A stretch of DNA of 64,000 nt from Xiphydria camelus (GCA_963678675.1 OY783194.1:27630278-27694277), one strand, 5' to 3'; shown: positions 13,165 to 23,250, numbered from the stretch's first letter. Numbers and translations: made by a program. The notes: a model not told the origin generated them from the sequence alone.

Positions 13165-13345
13165 CACTGGAAGGTTGAAAATTATCCTTTGGAAGGATAA
13201 ATTTTATACTCCTGTAGAAGGATAATTTTTGGCCATTGGAAGGTTAAAATTTATCCTTCGGAAGGATAAATTTTCTACTCCTTTAGAAGGATAATTTCTG
13301 ACGACTTGAATGAACATGCCGCGAGACACTACCGTGTCTCTTGAT
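13165..13345. repeat. GGAAGGATAA block plus inverted hairpin terminus
   Basis: Positions 13165-13302 hold paired inverted motifs (AATTATCC / GGATAAATT) related to the 11.7-12.1 kb minisatellite. Positions 13303-13345 are the inverted copy of the terminus at 10676-10720, including the GAGACAC/GTGTCTC hairpin and TGAATGAACATGCCGC. With the copy at 10676 it brackets about 2.67 kb, which may therefore be one composite element. Confidence 0.6.
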
Positions 13346-13654
13346 TTTCTTCTCATCACAAAATACATTTTAGCAGTTACAACGTTATTCGAGGCGCCTC
13401 TTCAATTTTCTCGCTCCACTTCGGTAGCCACTCGCTGTAGATACCATCGAACCTCTCTACCTCCGTATGTACCTCGTTAGACGACCCCGTGACTCTCTTC
13501 CGTCATCGACATCGGGTCTATAACGAGTTTCGAGCGCGACGTAACCACGGTCGCGCGTCTATATTGATGCGGAGCGAAGAAAAAATAAAATCCGTTAACC
13601 AATCGGTGTTGTGATTCGTGTCGCCCAGTCCTTTGCAAATAATCGAGAAAAGAA
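13346..13654. other. Left flank of the BEL element, no gene seen
   Basis: CpG-containing sequence between the hairpin terminus and the retrotransposon target site. Short overlapping frames on both strands run into the LTR and carry no domain. Confidence 0.4.
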
Positions 13655-13659
13655 AGCCC
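13655..13659. other. BEL target-site duplication, left copy
   Basis: AGCCC immediately precedes the left LTR and recurs at 20753-20757 immediately after the right LTR. Five-base duplications are usual for BEL/Pao integrases, so this insertion has kept both original boundaries. Confidence 0.9.
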
Positions 13660-14495
13660 TGTTCCGTCGCACCGAACGACGGAACCCCAAAATAGCCCGA
13701 TCGAACATTCACGATTTACCGCTAATCCTATCTTCGAGGAAAGGGTTTGTTTCGGCAATTACGCCGATGGCAAACCACCCGAGTTCGCGCTTTCCTGGAA
13801 GGTAGGTATGAAACGGTACTCGACGCGTCGTTCCCTTCGGTACACGCTTTAATGTGTACCGCATAATCTTTACAATAGGCAGCCTCGAAAGTAGGAATGT
13901 CGAATCCAGGCGATGACCGATCGGGGGGAACCTTATACCTGGCGCATTCCGATCCGACGATTAGCCAATTTAGGGTAACCGGACGCTTCCTCACGATCGA
14001 GAAAGAGCATCCGGTATTCTTGGACATTTGGATACGTCATGCGGGTACCGTTAGCCACGGTACCCCGCTTCTTGGTTACCGAGTCTCGAAGGTTCCCAGC
14101 GTCATCGCCTGCTCCCCCGACATTCCTCCTTCGACCAATAAGGGTGCATAGCGTCAAGCGACGCTACCCCTTCCGCCTACCAAAGGACGGTTAATATAAG
14201 TCGGAATCAGCCGCCGTTGCTTCAATGTACTATCTACCGTCAATCATCAAGTCAGCAACGTGCGGAGTTCCGTGTATAACCTGTCTCGCAGTCGTTAAGA
14301 CCACCAAGGTTCTTTTGGCCGAGCCAAACGGGATATCGCGGAACTATAGTGCATTCATGCAAAATCATTGAAACAGCCGATAGGTTGAAAAATACCTTCC
14401 GGTAGTTCGGTTAGTTTGTTAGCCGCGTCACTCACGTGTACCCGGGATTTACGACCCCGGGGAGATCCGTACCTAGATCGCGTGGCGACCGAACA
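13660..14495 (+). repeat. Left LTR of BEL element (836 bp)
   Basis: Runs from TGTTCCGTCG to CGACCGAACA. It opens with an 8-bp-stem hairpin (TTCCGTCG/CGACGGAA, 13661-13684), and a second hairpin lies near 14040-14066 (GGTACCG/CGGTACC). Compared by eye with the right LTR it has two base differences (13867 and 14009) and one replaced patch at 14454-14464. It should supply promoter and transcription start. The 84-codon frame found in both LTRs is not considered a gene. Confidence 0.93.
14193..14200 (+). promoter_or_regulatory. TATA-like box in the left LTR
   Basis: AATATAAG lies about 300 bp before the LTR end and is followed by the CpG-moderate segment where an R region would start. The same motif is in the right LTR. 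Its role as the element's core promoter is inferred from position. Confidence 0.45.
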
Positions 14496-14501
14496 TAAAT
14501 T

Positions 14502-14518
14502 TGGTCCTTCGAGCCGGA
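14502..14518 (+). other. Primer-binding site, tRNA-Tyr type
   Basis: TGGTCCTTCGAGCCGGA starts six bases after the left LTR. It is complementary over 17 bases to the 3' end of insect tRNA-Tyr as I know it (a CCGGCTCGAAGGA end plus CCA). Reverse transcription of minus-strand DNA would start here. Confidence 0.8.
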
Positions 14519-14810
14519 TATATATCAGTGACGGAATAAAATCAGTCCGCGAATATTCAAATCGGGTTGTGCAGATTTCAATCCACGAGCATACAACTAC
14601 CAGATTCCAACGACGGAATCAAATCAGTTCACGAGTGCTAGCTACCGGTTGGCGTAAGATTCAAGTATCGCGACCGCGCAGTGAAAACCGACTGGTCGCG
14701 AATTCACTAGTGAGTAGATCGAACGTTTTCGTGCGTGTATCAGTGACTCTTTTCGGCCAGTGTGTGTCTCAAGTTTCAAGTGGGTGTACCGTGCACGCAT
14801 TAGCAGCACC

Positions 14811-16103
14811 ATGACGGAGAGAGGAGCATCAGCGCCAACATCGAAAGCCGAGCAGGTGAAGACGCTCGTCATCCGACGCGGACACATCAAGACACAGTTG
14901 ACCAACTATAAAAAATTCATCGACGCCTTCGCAAGGGAGCAGGATCTAGATAGGCTTCAGATCAGAACAGAAAAACTCGACGAGATGATGAAGAATCTAG
15001 AAGACATACAAGTCGCCCTGGAAGTTCTCGAACCTGAACAAAATCACGATCAGGTAGGTTTCGAAATGACCGAAGCGTATTACGACCTCCTCGCAGAAGC
15101 CAACCGGTATCTCCGGCCAGCAACTCAACCTCAGAGGGCAGGAGCAACAGCCTCATCGGACAACCAGTCTGGTTACGCAACCAGTCGACAGATCGCCACC
15201 ATCAAGTTGCCTAAAATCGATTTACCAAAGTTTGATGGAGCGTACGAAAATTGGTTGGATTTCCGCGACGCCTTTACATCAATGATCGGCAATCAAGACC
15301 AATTATCGAATGTTCAGAAGTTACAGTACTTGCGGGCTTCACTCACCGATGAGGCAGCAAAGACGATTAAATCATTCGAGACAACCAGTGACAATTACAT
15401 ACAAGCATGGGAGCTGTTAAAGGTGACATATGACAACAGTCGACTAATCATCCAGCGTCACCTCAAGATGCTCTTCGAGCTTCCCACTCTTCGGACGGAA
15501 TCAGCAGAAGAGATACGGAAACTCACCAACAGCGTCCAGCAGCATTTGCGCGCCCTGAAGTCACTTGGAGCTCCGACGGAGTATTGGGATATCATAGTAA
15601 GTCACATGGTCATTTCTAAACTTGACCGCCACACCCTGCGAGAGTGGGAAAGGACACTCACTACCACGACGACGCCCACCTTCAATGAGCTACTTACGTT
15701 CCTGAGGCAAGCGGCCTCGTATTCGGACTCGTCGCTTACGACTTCGAGCCGCTCTTCAACTACGCATCTGGAAACCGCTACCACATCGAAACAGGTACGC
15801 AAAGGGGGGCATTCGACTTTACTCACAAACGTCAAGCAGGATACAAAATGCCCAATATGCGAGGGAGATCATCCGCCGTACTGGTGCGGAAAATTGTTAG
15901 CATTAACAACGGCTGAGAGGATTGAAGCCGTCAAAACCGCAGCACTGTGTCTCAATTGTTTGCGTGCTGGTCATCGGTCACCACAGTGCACTTCCTCAAG
16001 GTGCCCGAAGTGTAAGGGTAAACATAATGGATTGCTGCACCTCGACGGAGGAGCCGCTCAACACACCACGAGCCTATTAAGCACCGACGATCAACCAGCA
16101 TGA
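14811..16103 (+). CDS. BEL Gag polyprotein
   Basis: Capsid/nucleocapsid precursor of 430 residues. I chose the ATG at 14811 (ACCATGA context) over the ATG at 14760 because the family-like sequence starts there. The N-terminal part is charged and helical. A DUF1759-type domain follows, from about IDLPKFDGAYENWLDFRDAF to the REWERTL region. The C-terminal part has Cys/His knuckles: CPICEGDH, then a CX2CX4HX4C knuckle at 15948-15989, then CPKCKGKHNGLLHLD. The frame ends at UGA 16101-16103, followed directly by CUAG. The same frame stays open to 16736, so this stop may be read through to make Gag-Pol. No internal stop or frameshift is seen. Confidence 0.92.
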   Translation: MTERGASAPTSKAEQVKTLVIRRGHIKTQLTNYKKFIDAFAREQDLDRLQIRTEKLDEMMKNLEDIQVALEVLEPEQNHDQVGFEMTEAYYDLLAEANRYLRPATQPQRAGATASSDNQSGYATSRQIATIKLPKIDLPKFDGAYENWLDFRDAFTSMIGNQDQLSNVQKLQYLRASLTDEAAKTIKSFETTSDNYIQAWELLKVTYDNSRLIIQRHLKMLFELPTLRTESAEEIRKLTNSVQQHLRALKSLGAPTEYWDIIVSHMVISKLDRHTLREWERTLTTTTTPTFNELLTFLRQAASYSDSSLTTSSRSSTTHLETATTSKQVRKGGHSTLLTNVKQDTKCPICEGDHPPYWCGKLLALTTAERIEAVKTAALCLNCLRAGHRSPQCTSSRCPKCKGKHNGLLHLDGGAAQHTTSLLSTDDQPA

Positions 16104-16739
16104 CTAGCGTCGAGCGCGCCAGCCGTTCGCGCGATAACGACGTTGGCATCGAGCATTCTGAGCAAAGATATATTATTGACGGCTGTCGTAAACGTACATG
16201 ATAAGGAAGGCCATCATCACCGCTGTCGGACACTCCTTGATACGTGCTCCAGCACTAATTTCATTACAGAACGTCTCGCGAGGTCATTAAAACTCCCAAT
16301 GGAGAGATGCGAAATCCCAGTCGGAGCGTTGAACAACGCCAACACGATGGCTCATTTTGTGGTCAGGGTGACCATGGAATCCAGACTAAATGGATACACA
16401 CGGACGCTTACTTATCTAACAGTTCCCAACATTATAAGGTTACAACCGAGCGAACCGATCGATAGGAGTATACTCAAGATTCCTAAGAATGTTTCGCTAG
16501 CCGATCCATCTTTCCATCAACCAGCCGAAGTGGACATGCTCATAGGATCTGGACCCACGTTAGCAATGATGTGTATCGGTCAGGTAAAGCTTAATAAGGA
16601 CGACCACCCTGATCTCAGACTGCAGAAGACGCAATTAGGATGGGTCATCGGGGGGGGGGGGGGGGGGGTGCAGGCAGCACTAACCCATCAGACATCAAGC
16701 GGACATGCTTGGCTACAACGAGCATCGAGGAATCGATAA
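16104..16739 (+). CDS. BEL A17-type aspartic protease region
   Basis: In frame with gag and directly downstream of its UGA. The first ATG is at 16143, but translation probably enters by readthrough rather than from that codon. The catalytic motif is [12 protein letters not shown], with Asp at 16239-16241. Typical family text follows ([10 protein letters not shown], then [12 protein letters not shown]), which marks the end of the A17/DUF1758-like domain. The frame then enters a 19-G run at 16650-16668 and ends in out-of-frame sequence with a stop at 16737-16739. The real continuation lies in another frame (see the Pol entry). The enzyme would cleave the Gag-Pol precursor in the particle. Confidence 0.85.
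   Translation, partial: LASSAPAVRAITTLASSILSKDILLTAVVNVHDKEGHHHRCRTLLDTCSSTNFITERLARSLKLPMERCEIPVGALNNANTMAHFVVRVTMESRLNGYTRTLTYLTVPNIIRLQPSEPIDRSILKIPKNVSLADPSFHQPAEVDMLIGSGPTLAMMCIGQVKLNKDDHPDLRLQKTQLGWVIGGGGGGVQAALTHQTSSGHAWLQRASRNR
16650..16668 (+). repeat. 19-base G homopolymer breaking the protease/RT frame
   Basis: An uninterrupted run of 19 G encodes glycines. Upstream coding is in the gag frame and downstream coding in another. The frame would be continuous if the run were two bases shorter or one longer. It may be a real slippage mutation, an assembly length error or a slippery site. Confidence 0.85.
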
Positions 16740-19720
16740 GCAAATTCTGGGAGATCGAAGAGGTACCACAGCGACTCCATTTATCCTCTGAAGAACAGGC
16801 ATGCGAAGACTACTTCCTCAAGACCGTTGCCCGAGAGCGATTCCATGGGTTGGAACGCAAATTCAAGAGGGACCCCAACTTTGGCGACCAATACAAGGCC
16901 GTTTTCAACGAGTATTTGCAACTGGGCCATATGACCGAAGCCAGAGAAGACAGCCTCGACGAGGAAGGTTTCTACCTGCCGCATCATGCCGTTATCAAGG
17001 AGACCAGTACGACTACGAAACTCCGAGTTGTCTTTGACGGATCGGCCAAATCCAATTCCGGAGTTTCCTTGAACAACGCCCTCATGGTTGGTCCCACCAT
17101 CCAGGATGACATCTTCTCACTACTGCTCCGATTCCGCACTCATCGGTACGTCATGACTGCAGACATAGAAAAGATGTACCGCCAAGTCTGGGTCAGGGAG
17201 GAGGATCGTAAATACCAACGGGTGATCTGGAGGAATCCGCAAAATGAGATGAAGGTATACGAGCTCAACACGATTACCTTCGGATTATCTGCGGCTCCAT
17301 ATCTAGCCATCCGATGTTTGCACCGGCTAGCCGACGATGGAGCACATGCCTATCCGGTTGCGTCACGCATATTAAAACGCGATCTGTACGTCGACGACGT
17401 CCTCACTGGAGCAAACACAATACAGAAGGCTATCAAAATTCGCAACGAACTCATCGAGTTACTTCAGCAAGGAGGCTTCAATTTACGACAATGGGCCTCT
17501 AATGATACTCAACTTCTGAAGGGACTGACCGAAGGCAGCACTCGGCGAAGATTGCACAAAGAAGACTGTACCATCAGGACTTTGGGGGTCGATTGGGACT
17601 CTCAGTCGGACAACATCACCTACACTGCAGAATCGATAAAACCTGGCGACAAGATGATCATCACGGACGCCAGAGAAGTACAGATGCATGGTTTCTGCGA
17701 TGCGAGCGAACGGGCATACGGAGCCTGCATATACATCAGATCCGAGGATCAAGAAGGACGAGGAGAAGTGGTGTTAGCATGCGCCAAATCCAGAGTAGCA
17801 CCTTTGAAGAATATCTCACTGCCTAGGTTGGAATTATGCGGAGCATTGCTACTGGCAGAACTGTATGTGTCAACACGACGAGCTTTACCAATTGCCGTCG
17901 ACCGGACGGTGTTCTGGTCCGACTCTACCATCACTTTGCACTGGATTAATACCGAACCACATCGACTTCCAACGTTCATCGCAAATCGAATTTCTGCTAT
18001 ACAAGAGAAGACGGACGCCAGCACTTGGAAACACGTACGGTCAGCTGATAACCCAGCTGACCACCTATCCCGAGGCCTGTCACCATCCGAATTTGTGCAA
18101 AAATCAAACTGGGAAAAAGGACCGATTTGGTTACGACAATCTGAATCTGCGTGGCCACAGTTGGATTTGATATTCCCATCAGAAGTTCCTGAACAACGAA
18201 AAGCGTATTGTCTTACGCTCAACACGGAGAGGAACGAAATTCTCCATCGATACTCCTCAATCATCACACTTCGGCGTACAGTGGCCTACTGTCTCCGAGT
18301 CAAACGAGGCAATAACTTCGAGGGACCTGTGACAGCCGAAGAAATCGAACAGGCAGACCGTCGGATTGTACGGTGTGTTCAACATGCAACTTTCGTCGAG
18401 GACATCAAGGAACTAAAGAAAGGGAACGGAACATCACGGAGTACCAGATTGAAATCACTCAACCCGTTCCTAGACAATGACGATTTGTTACGTGTGGGAG
18501 GACGATTGAGGAACGCCGATGTTCCCTACGCACAACGACATCCAATGTTATTGCCAAAGAATCACCACGTGACAACAATGCTCATCCGTTACGAGCATTT
18601 GAAAAATCATCATGCAGGTACGCAGACAACTCTTTACGCACTACGACAAAAATATTGGATTCTAGACGGCCGGAATCAAGTCCGGAAGGTCATCCGACAA
18701 TGCGTCAAATGCATCCGTGCTGATCCTCCTCCAATCAATTACGTCATGGGTCAGTTGCCCCGGGCTCGAACCGCGGAAGCTAGGCCATTCAGTAACACAG
18801 GGATCGACTACTGCGGACCATTTTTCATCAAGGAGAAGAAATTCCGCAATCGAACTCGTGTGAAGGTTTACGTGGCAGTGTTCGTATGCCTTGTATTGAA
18901 AGCCATCCATCTGGAAGTAGTCAGCGACTTGACTACAGACGGGTTTATGGCGGCACTCAAACGGTTCATCGCTCGACGAGGAAAACCACGGCACATATAC
19001 ACCGATAATGGCACGAATTTCGTTGGAGCTAGGAACGAGCTAGCCGAGCTCTCCACCATTTTTTCAAACGAATCACAAGATCCTCGCATCCAAAGGGACC
19101 TTGCCAATGAAGGTATTACGTGGCATCATACTCCTCCACTAACGCCGCATTTTGGTGGACTATGGGAAGCTGGCGTAAAATCTTTCAAACACCATCTGAA
19201 ACGGATTTCCGGAGAGCAATTATTCACCTTCGAGGAATTCAATACGTTAACAATCGAAATCGAGGGAATCCTGAATGGACGCCCCTTGACGCCTATATCC
19301 ACAGACCCCAACGACATCAATGTCCTCACTCCCGCTCATTTTCTAATCGGTGATGCACCAAGGAACCTACCCGAAACAAATTTTGAAGCCGTTCCATCAA
19401 ACCGATTATCCACTTGGCAGCATATTCAGAAGGTGAAACGACATTTTTGGATGCGGTGGCAAAAAGAGTATATCAGCGAACTCACCACGCGGAGCAAGTG
19501 GACCAATGGATCACACGACATCAAAGAAGGGACCATCGTCATAATTCGAGAGGAGCGACTACCACCGAACCAATGGGCATTGGGTCGAATCACCAGGACT
19601 TATCCCGGAGACGACGGGATCATTCGAGTCGTGCAGGTGACAACGGCAAACGGTACTTTCAAACGAAATGTGAAAAGACTCGCACCCTTGTTCGATGAAC
19701 AAGGTACAAACAATCAGTAG
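16669..19720 (+). CDS. BEL Pol: RT, RNase H, integrase
   Basis: The frame is open from the G run to the stop at 19718-19720. The ATG at 16640 lies inside the protease in another frame and is probably not a start. RT: the [15 protein letters not shown] and [12 protein letters not shown] blocks and the YVDD catalytic box at 17387-17398. RNase [17 protein letters not shown], with Asp at 17699, then [19 protein letters not shown] and [12 protein letters not shown]. Integrase: an H2C2 zinc region around [18 protein letters not shown] to QCVKCIRA, catalytic Asp at 18806, TDNGTNF Asp at 19004 and Glu at 19166, then a DUF5641-like C-terminus. The FDPLG-containing tether expected between RT and RNase H is absent, with only about 30 residues between [11 protein letters not shown] and MHGFCDASE. 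Otherwise there are no stops. Confidence 0.93.
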
Positions 19721-19907
19721 TTAAAGCGTACTCGATAATTTGTACAGTAATTGCGCAATTTCAGCTAGGATACTAGAGGTATCATCTTAATATTTTAGGT
19801 CATACAGGTTACATTAATTTAAGATATAAGCAGCAATACATCATTCTATTGTTCCAATTGCAATACATGTAAGCATGCTAGTTTTAGTTTCTCTCTCCGT
19901 TCGCAAC

Positions 19908-19915
19908 GGGGGGAG
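19908..19915 (+). other. Polypurine tract of the BEL element
   Basis: The purine run GGGGGGAG lies two bases before the right LTR, the expected place for the plus-strand primer. Confidence 0.65.
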
Positions 19916-19917
19916 TA

Positions 19918-20752
19918 TGTTCCGTCGCACCGAACGACGGAACCCCAAAATAGCCCGATCGAACATTCACGATTTACCGCTAATCCTATCTTCGAGGAAA
20001 GGGTTTGTTTCGGCAATTACGCCGATGGCAAACCACCCGAGTTCGCGCTTTCCTGGAAGGTAGGTATGAAACGGTACTCGACGCGTCGTTCCCTTCGGTA
20101 CACGCTTTAATGTGTACCGCATAACCTTTACAATAGGCAGCCTCGAAAGTAGGAATGTCGAATCCAGGCGATGACCGATCGGGGGGAACCTTATACCTGG
20201 CGCATTCCGATCCGACGATTAGCCAATTTAGGGTAACCGGACGCTTCCTCACGATCGAGAAAGAGCGTCCGGTATTCTTGGACATTTGGATACGTCATGC
20301 GGGTACCGTTAGCCACGGTACCCCGCTTCTTGGTTACCGAGTCTCGAAGGTTCCCAGCGTCATCGCCTGCTCCCCCGACATTCCTCCTTCGACCAATAAG
20401 GGTGCATAGCGTCAAGCGACGCTACCCCTTCCGCCTACCAAAGGACGGTTAATATAAGTCGGAATCAGCCGCCGTTGCTTCAATGTACTATCTACCGTCA
20501 ATCATCAAGTCAGCAACGTGCGGAGTTCCGTGTATAACCTGTCTCGCAGTCGTTAAGACCACCAAGGTTCTTTTGGCCGAGCCAAACGGGATATCGCGGA
20601 ACTATAGTGCATTCATGCAAAATCATTGAAACAGCCGATAGGTTGAAAAATACCTTCCGGTAGTTCGGTTAGTTTGTTAGCCGCGTCACTCACGTGTACC
20701 CGGGATTTACGCCGCGTTACGATCCGTACCTAGATCGCGTGGCGACCGAACA
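19918..20752 (+). repeat. Right LTR of BEL element (835 bp)
   Basis: Nearly identical to the left LTR. It differs by two substitutions and by a short replaced patch, 20712-20721 against 14454-14464, which accounts for the one-base length difference. AGCCC follows at 20753-20757. Confidence 0.93.
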
Positions 20753-21270
20753 AGCCCTAAGGAGAGAGAGAGAGAGATCCAGCCCTCCTAGCAAGGACCA
20801 CATGGCAACCCGAGAGAGAAAGAGAGAGAGAAAGAGAAAGATCGAAAGTCAGAGTTTCAAAGAAAGGTAAGTGGCAACAGAATATTCTTTTGTGATATAA
20901 AATTTCTTGATTGTATCGATGATCCCTATTGTTTTCCCCGAATTGATAGTTAGTGGTAAATCTAGTTGTCCATGACGCGTGACAGCATTAAGGACACGAT
21001 TTCCTTCAATCACATTGCGATGGGAAGGATTTGTTTGGCCCAATCATAAATTTGATCTACAGTTATTGACATTTTTATTATTTTCTCACAAATCGCGTGT
21101 ACTGTCGAATGGTTTAAGTCTTATTCGGTCCCATATTGGTTAGGTTACGCCCTATGTAGGTATAATCAACCCTTACGAATATTTCAGAATTAACTATTAT
21201 TTTCTCCCCACATTTTTTAGGGCTTTGGAAGGTAAAAATGTTTAAAAAATTACAACGAAATAGGTTTTAT
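20753..21270. other. Purine-rich tract, then AT-rich DNA
   Basis: 20758-20842 is GA-rich low-complexity sequence in two blocks. The remainder to the peptide gene is AT-rich without a supported gene. Confidence 0.5.
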
Positions 21271-21274
21271 AAAT

Positions 21275-21280
21275 TTTATT
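21275..21280 (-). terminator. Poly(A) signal of the secreted-peptide gene
   Basis: AATAAA on the minus strand lies seven bases after the stop codon of the 21288-21506 gene. Confidence 0.6.
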
Positions 21281-21287
21281 GTCTTTC

Positions 21288-21506
21288 TTAATGAGTTCCA
21301 ACAGTCTTACCCCTTGGCAAATGGTGTGCCATAGATATGCATTTTGGACGTGTCTTTATTTTACCTCCAGGAGCTGCATAATAAGATACTACGCATACTT
21401 CCCATGGAAGGGTACAGCGATAACCATAACAAACATCCTTTTCCTTGCTGACCCCGCCGACCGCGAAGATTGTCAACACCAGTACGAAAAATACGATGAA
21501 CTTCAT
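21288..21506 (-). CDS. Small secreted four-cysteine peptide
   Basis: A single open frame of 72 residues. Residues 1-20 form a clear signal peptide (MKFIVFFVLVLTIFAVGGVS). The predicted mature part is short, basic and has four cysteines at residues 26, 31, 38 and 56 (C-x4-C-x6-C-x17-C), enough for two disulfides. I do not recognise the family. Insect effector, antimicrobial, venom or salivary peptides of this size share the general design, so no function is assigned. A TATA box lies 82-88 bases upstream and AATAAA follows the stop at once, so the gene looks complete and intronless. It lies about 550 bp past the BEL element and points toward it. Confidence 0.65.
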   Translation of the reverse strand: MKFIVFFVLVLTIFAVGGVSKEKDVCYGYRCTLPWEVCVVSYYAAPGGKIKTRPKCISMAHHLPRGKTVGTH

Positions 21507-21587
21507 ATTTCCAAATTGCCTTTAACAAACGACAATGCGATCCATTGGAATAGTAGATGTGTGTCGATTGACCCAACATTTACTGCC

Positions 21588-21594
21588 TTATATA
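21588..21594 (-). promoter_or_regulatory. TATA box of the secreted-peptide gene
   Basis: TATATAA on the minus strand, about 82 bases before the ATG. A start of transcription 25-30 bases downstream would leave a 5' leader of about 50-55 bases. Confidence 0.55.
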
Positions 21595-21639
21595 CTCATC
21601 TCCTTCGTGCGTCACTAACAAAAATACTTATTATAATTG

Positions 21640-22974
21640 AACAGATGCTATGGACTATGCTAATCATCAACGTCATATTGTTTTAACTGAATAAATAAGA
21701 CCACTCTTGTTATGTACCTACCTACAGTAAAACCTCGTTTATTGCAAGCCCCTCGAATCGTATGTTTCTCGTTTATCGCAACTCGAGGGGGCTCCCTTTA
21801 TATTATAGGAAGGTTAGCTATTTAGGGTTAAGTATCTCGAAAACTATTGAGAAGTTATCGAGACATATTCCGGAAAAAATTTAGAGAATTTCAAGACGAA
21901 ACGATTGGTTTTTATCTCATTTTGTTACGATGAATAGTTCTCAAGATATCGCATTTTGGACATAAATACGCGCCGTAGCGCTCTACAGCGCACTAAAAAT
22001 TGATATTTCTCGATGGTTTTTCTTTTGTTTTAAAGGTAATGAAATATTGCAATCGTCAGAAAGAAAAACTCGGATACTTGTAAAGAAAAGTGGACAACAA
22101 AATTAATTTTCTCGGCCCGTCTACTGTACTAGAAGGCGTGCAAACGAACTGTTTACATGAGAAGTGACGTCACGATACCAGTGCCGCTCGGCCGGCTGTT
22201 TCAAGTGGGTGGAGTTTATCGCAAACTTTATTAATCTTTCACAGCTTAATTTTGCGTCAGAAAAAAATAAATAAAAAACATGTCGCAACTTTTTTTATGT
22301 GCTCAATCCATTTATGATGTAAAAAAAATATGTGCAAACACCCAGATAATCATGGTTGAAGCGGAACATTTAGAATACACACGGTCAGGAAATTTTATTT
22401 TCAAATTTCAGTAGTTACCATTTTTGAACGAGTCACGAGTCATGTTGCATCTACAATTTTATTCTCGAAAGATTACTCTACGGGATAAATTGCTCCGGAT
22501 AGATAAGGAGAAGTCTCCTTCACGGTTAGCGGTCGGTGAAATGTGAGCGGCTAAGCTATTAGCGGCTAGTTAATTTCTCGTAAGTAGGTACGCATAGGTA
22601 CGCTTGCTCATGCCAGACGTCGGAGTTGAAGCCCGTACAAAGAATCTTACAAAATTACTCAAGGCCGTAGGAACATCTGCATCGTGCCTCGAACGGTGAA
22701 CGCCAGGAAAGTCGCGCTATCAGTTTTAAGCCTTCAAATGAATCCACTTAGCATGTACACCGAAGGCCAGATGGGGGATACGTATGTCCGCCCACTGTGT
22801 TCATGTAAATCGCTAATCTCTGAGCTCTAGCGGGGTTCCGTTTGATTAACCCCCTTCAAAACATCGACGATGTATGATAGCACGAATTAATAAAATAGCT
22901 CCCTTTCCAAAGTAATCATGTAACCACTTACGAATCACCAAAGATAATGAAAAAATTATGATAAAAAAGTAATG
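21640..22974. other. No gene; possible pogo-like terminal repeat at 21725
   Basis: CAGTAAAACCTCGTTTATTG at 21725 follows a TA dinucleotide and resembles pogo/Tigger-type ends. It is followed by a short CCCCTCGAA/CTCGAGGGG inverted pair. No matching right end was found, so this may be a fragment. The rest is AT-rich with no supported gene. Confidence 0.35.
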
Positions 22975-23239
22975 AAATCATTACCGCCAAATTAATGAAA
23001 GCAAGTGTGTTGTCAAGGTATGTTGCGTTAATGAGAAAAATAGTACATAATTCCATACAATGGTTAACTGTGAATATATTCTCAGTTTCAGTGGAACTCT
23101 CTTGGTTTTTTTTTTCTCTATATTATTTTTAGTCTCTGTAGCAAAGTTAACCATTGTATGGAATTATGTACTATTTCTCTCATTAACGCAACATACCTTG
23201 ACAACACACTTGCTTTCATTAATTTGGCGGTAATGATTT
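22975..23239. mobile_element. Foldback element with ~95-bp arms
   Basis: AAATCATTACCGCCAAATT at the left is mirrored at 23221-23239. The arms share, inverted, AATGAAAGCAAGTGTGTTG, ATGTTGCGTTAATGAGA and AATTCCATACAATGGTTAA. The centre is a T-rich loop of about 65 bp. There is no coding capacity. Confidence 0.8.
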
Positions 23240-23250
23240 GGCGGAATGGA

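Larger units (their letters stand above)
13660..20752 (+). mobile_element. BEL/Pao LTR retrotransposon, near full length
   Basis: The order is left LTR, tRNA-Tyr primer-binding site, gag, A17-type protease, reverse transcriptase, RNase H, integrase, purine tract and right LTR. That order, the DUF1759-like gag and the A17 protease place it in BEL/Pao. The LTRs begin TGTTCCG and end CGAACA and are nearly identical, so the insertion is young. Three oddities limit autonomy. One in-frame UGA separates gag from protease. A 19-G run puts protease and RT in different frames. The usual tether between RT and RNase H is missing. No envelope-like frame follows integrase. Confidence 0.95.

Noticed and set aside
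13897..14151. 84-codon frame in the left LTR, repeated at 20155-20409
   Set aside because: It lies wholly inside the LTR, is overlapped by antisense frames and has no domain. It is repeated only because the LTR is.
17749..18267. 172-codon minus frame inside pol
   Set aside because: Shadow of the RNase H coding strand.
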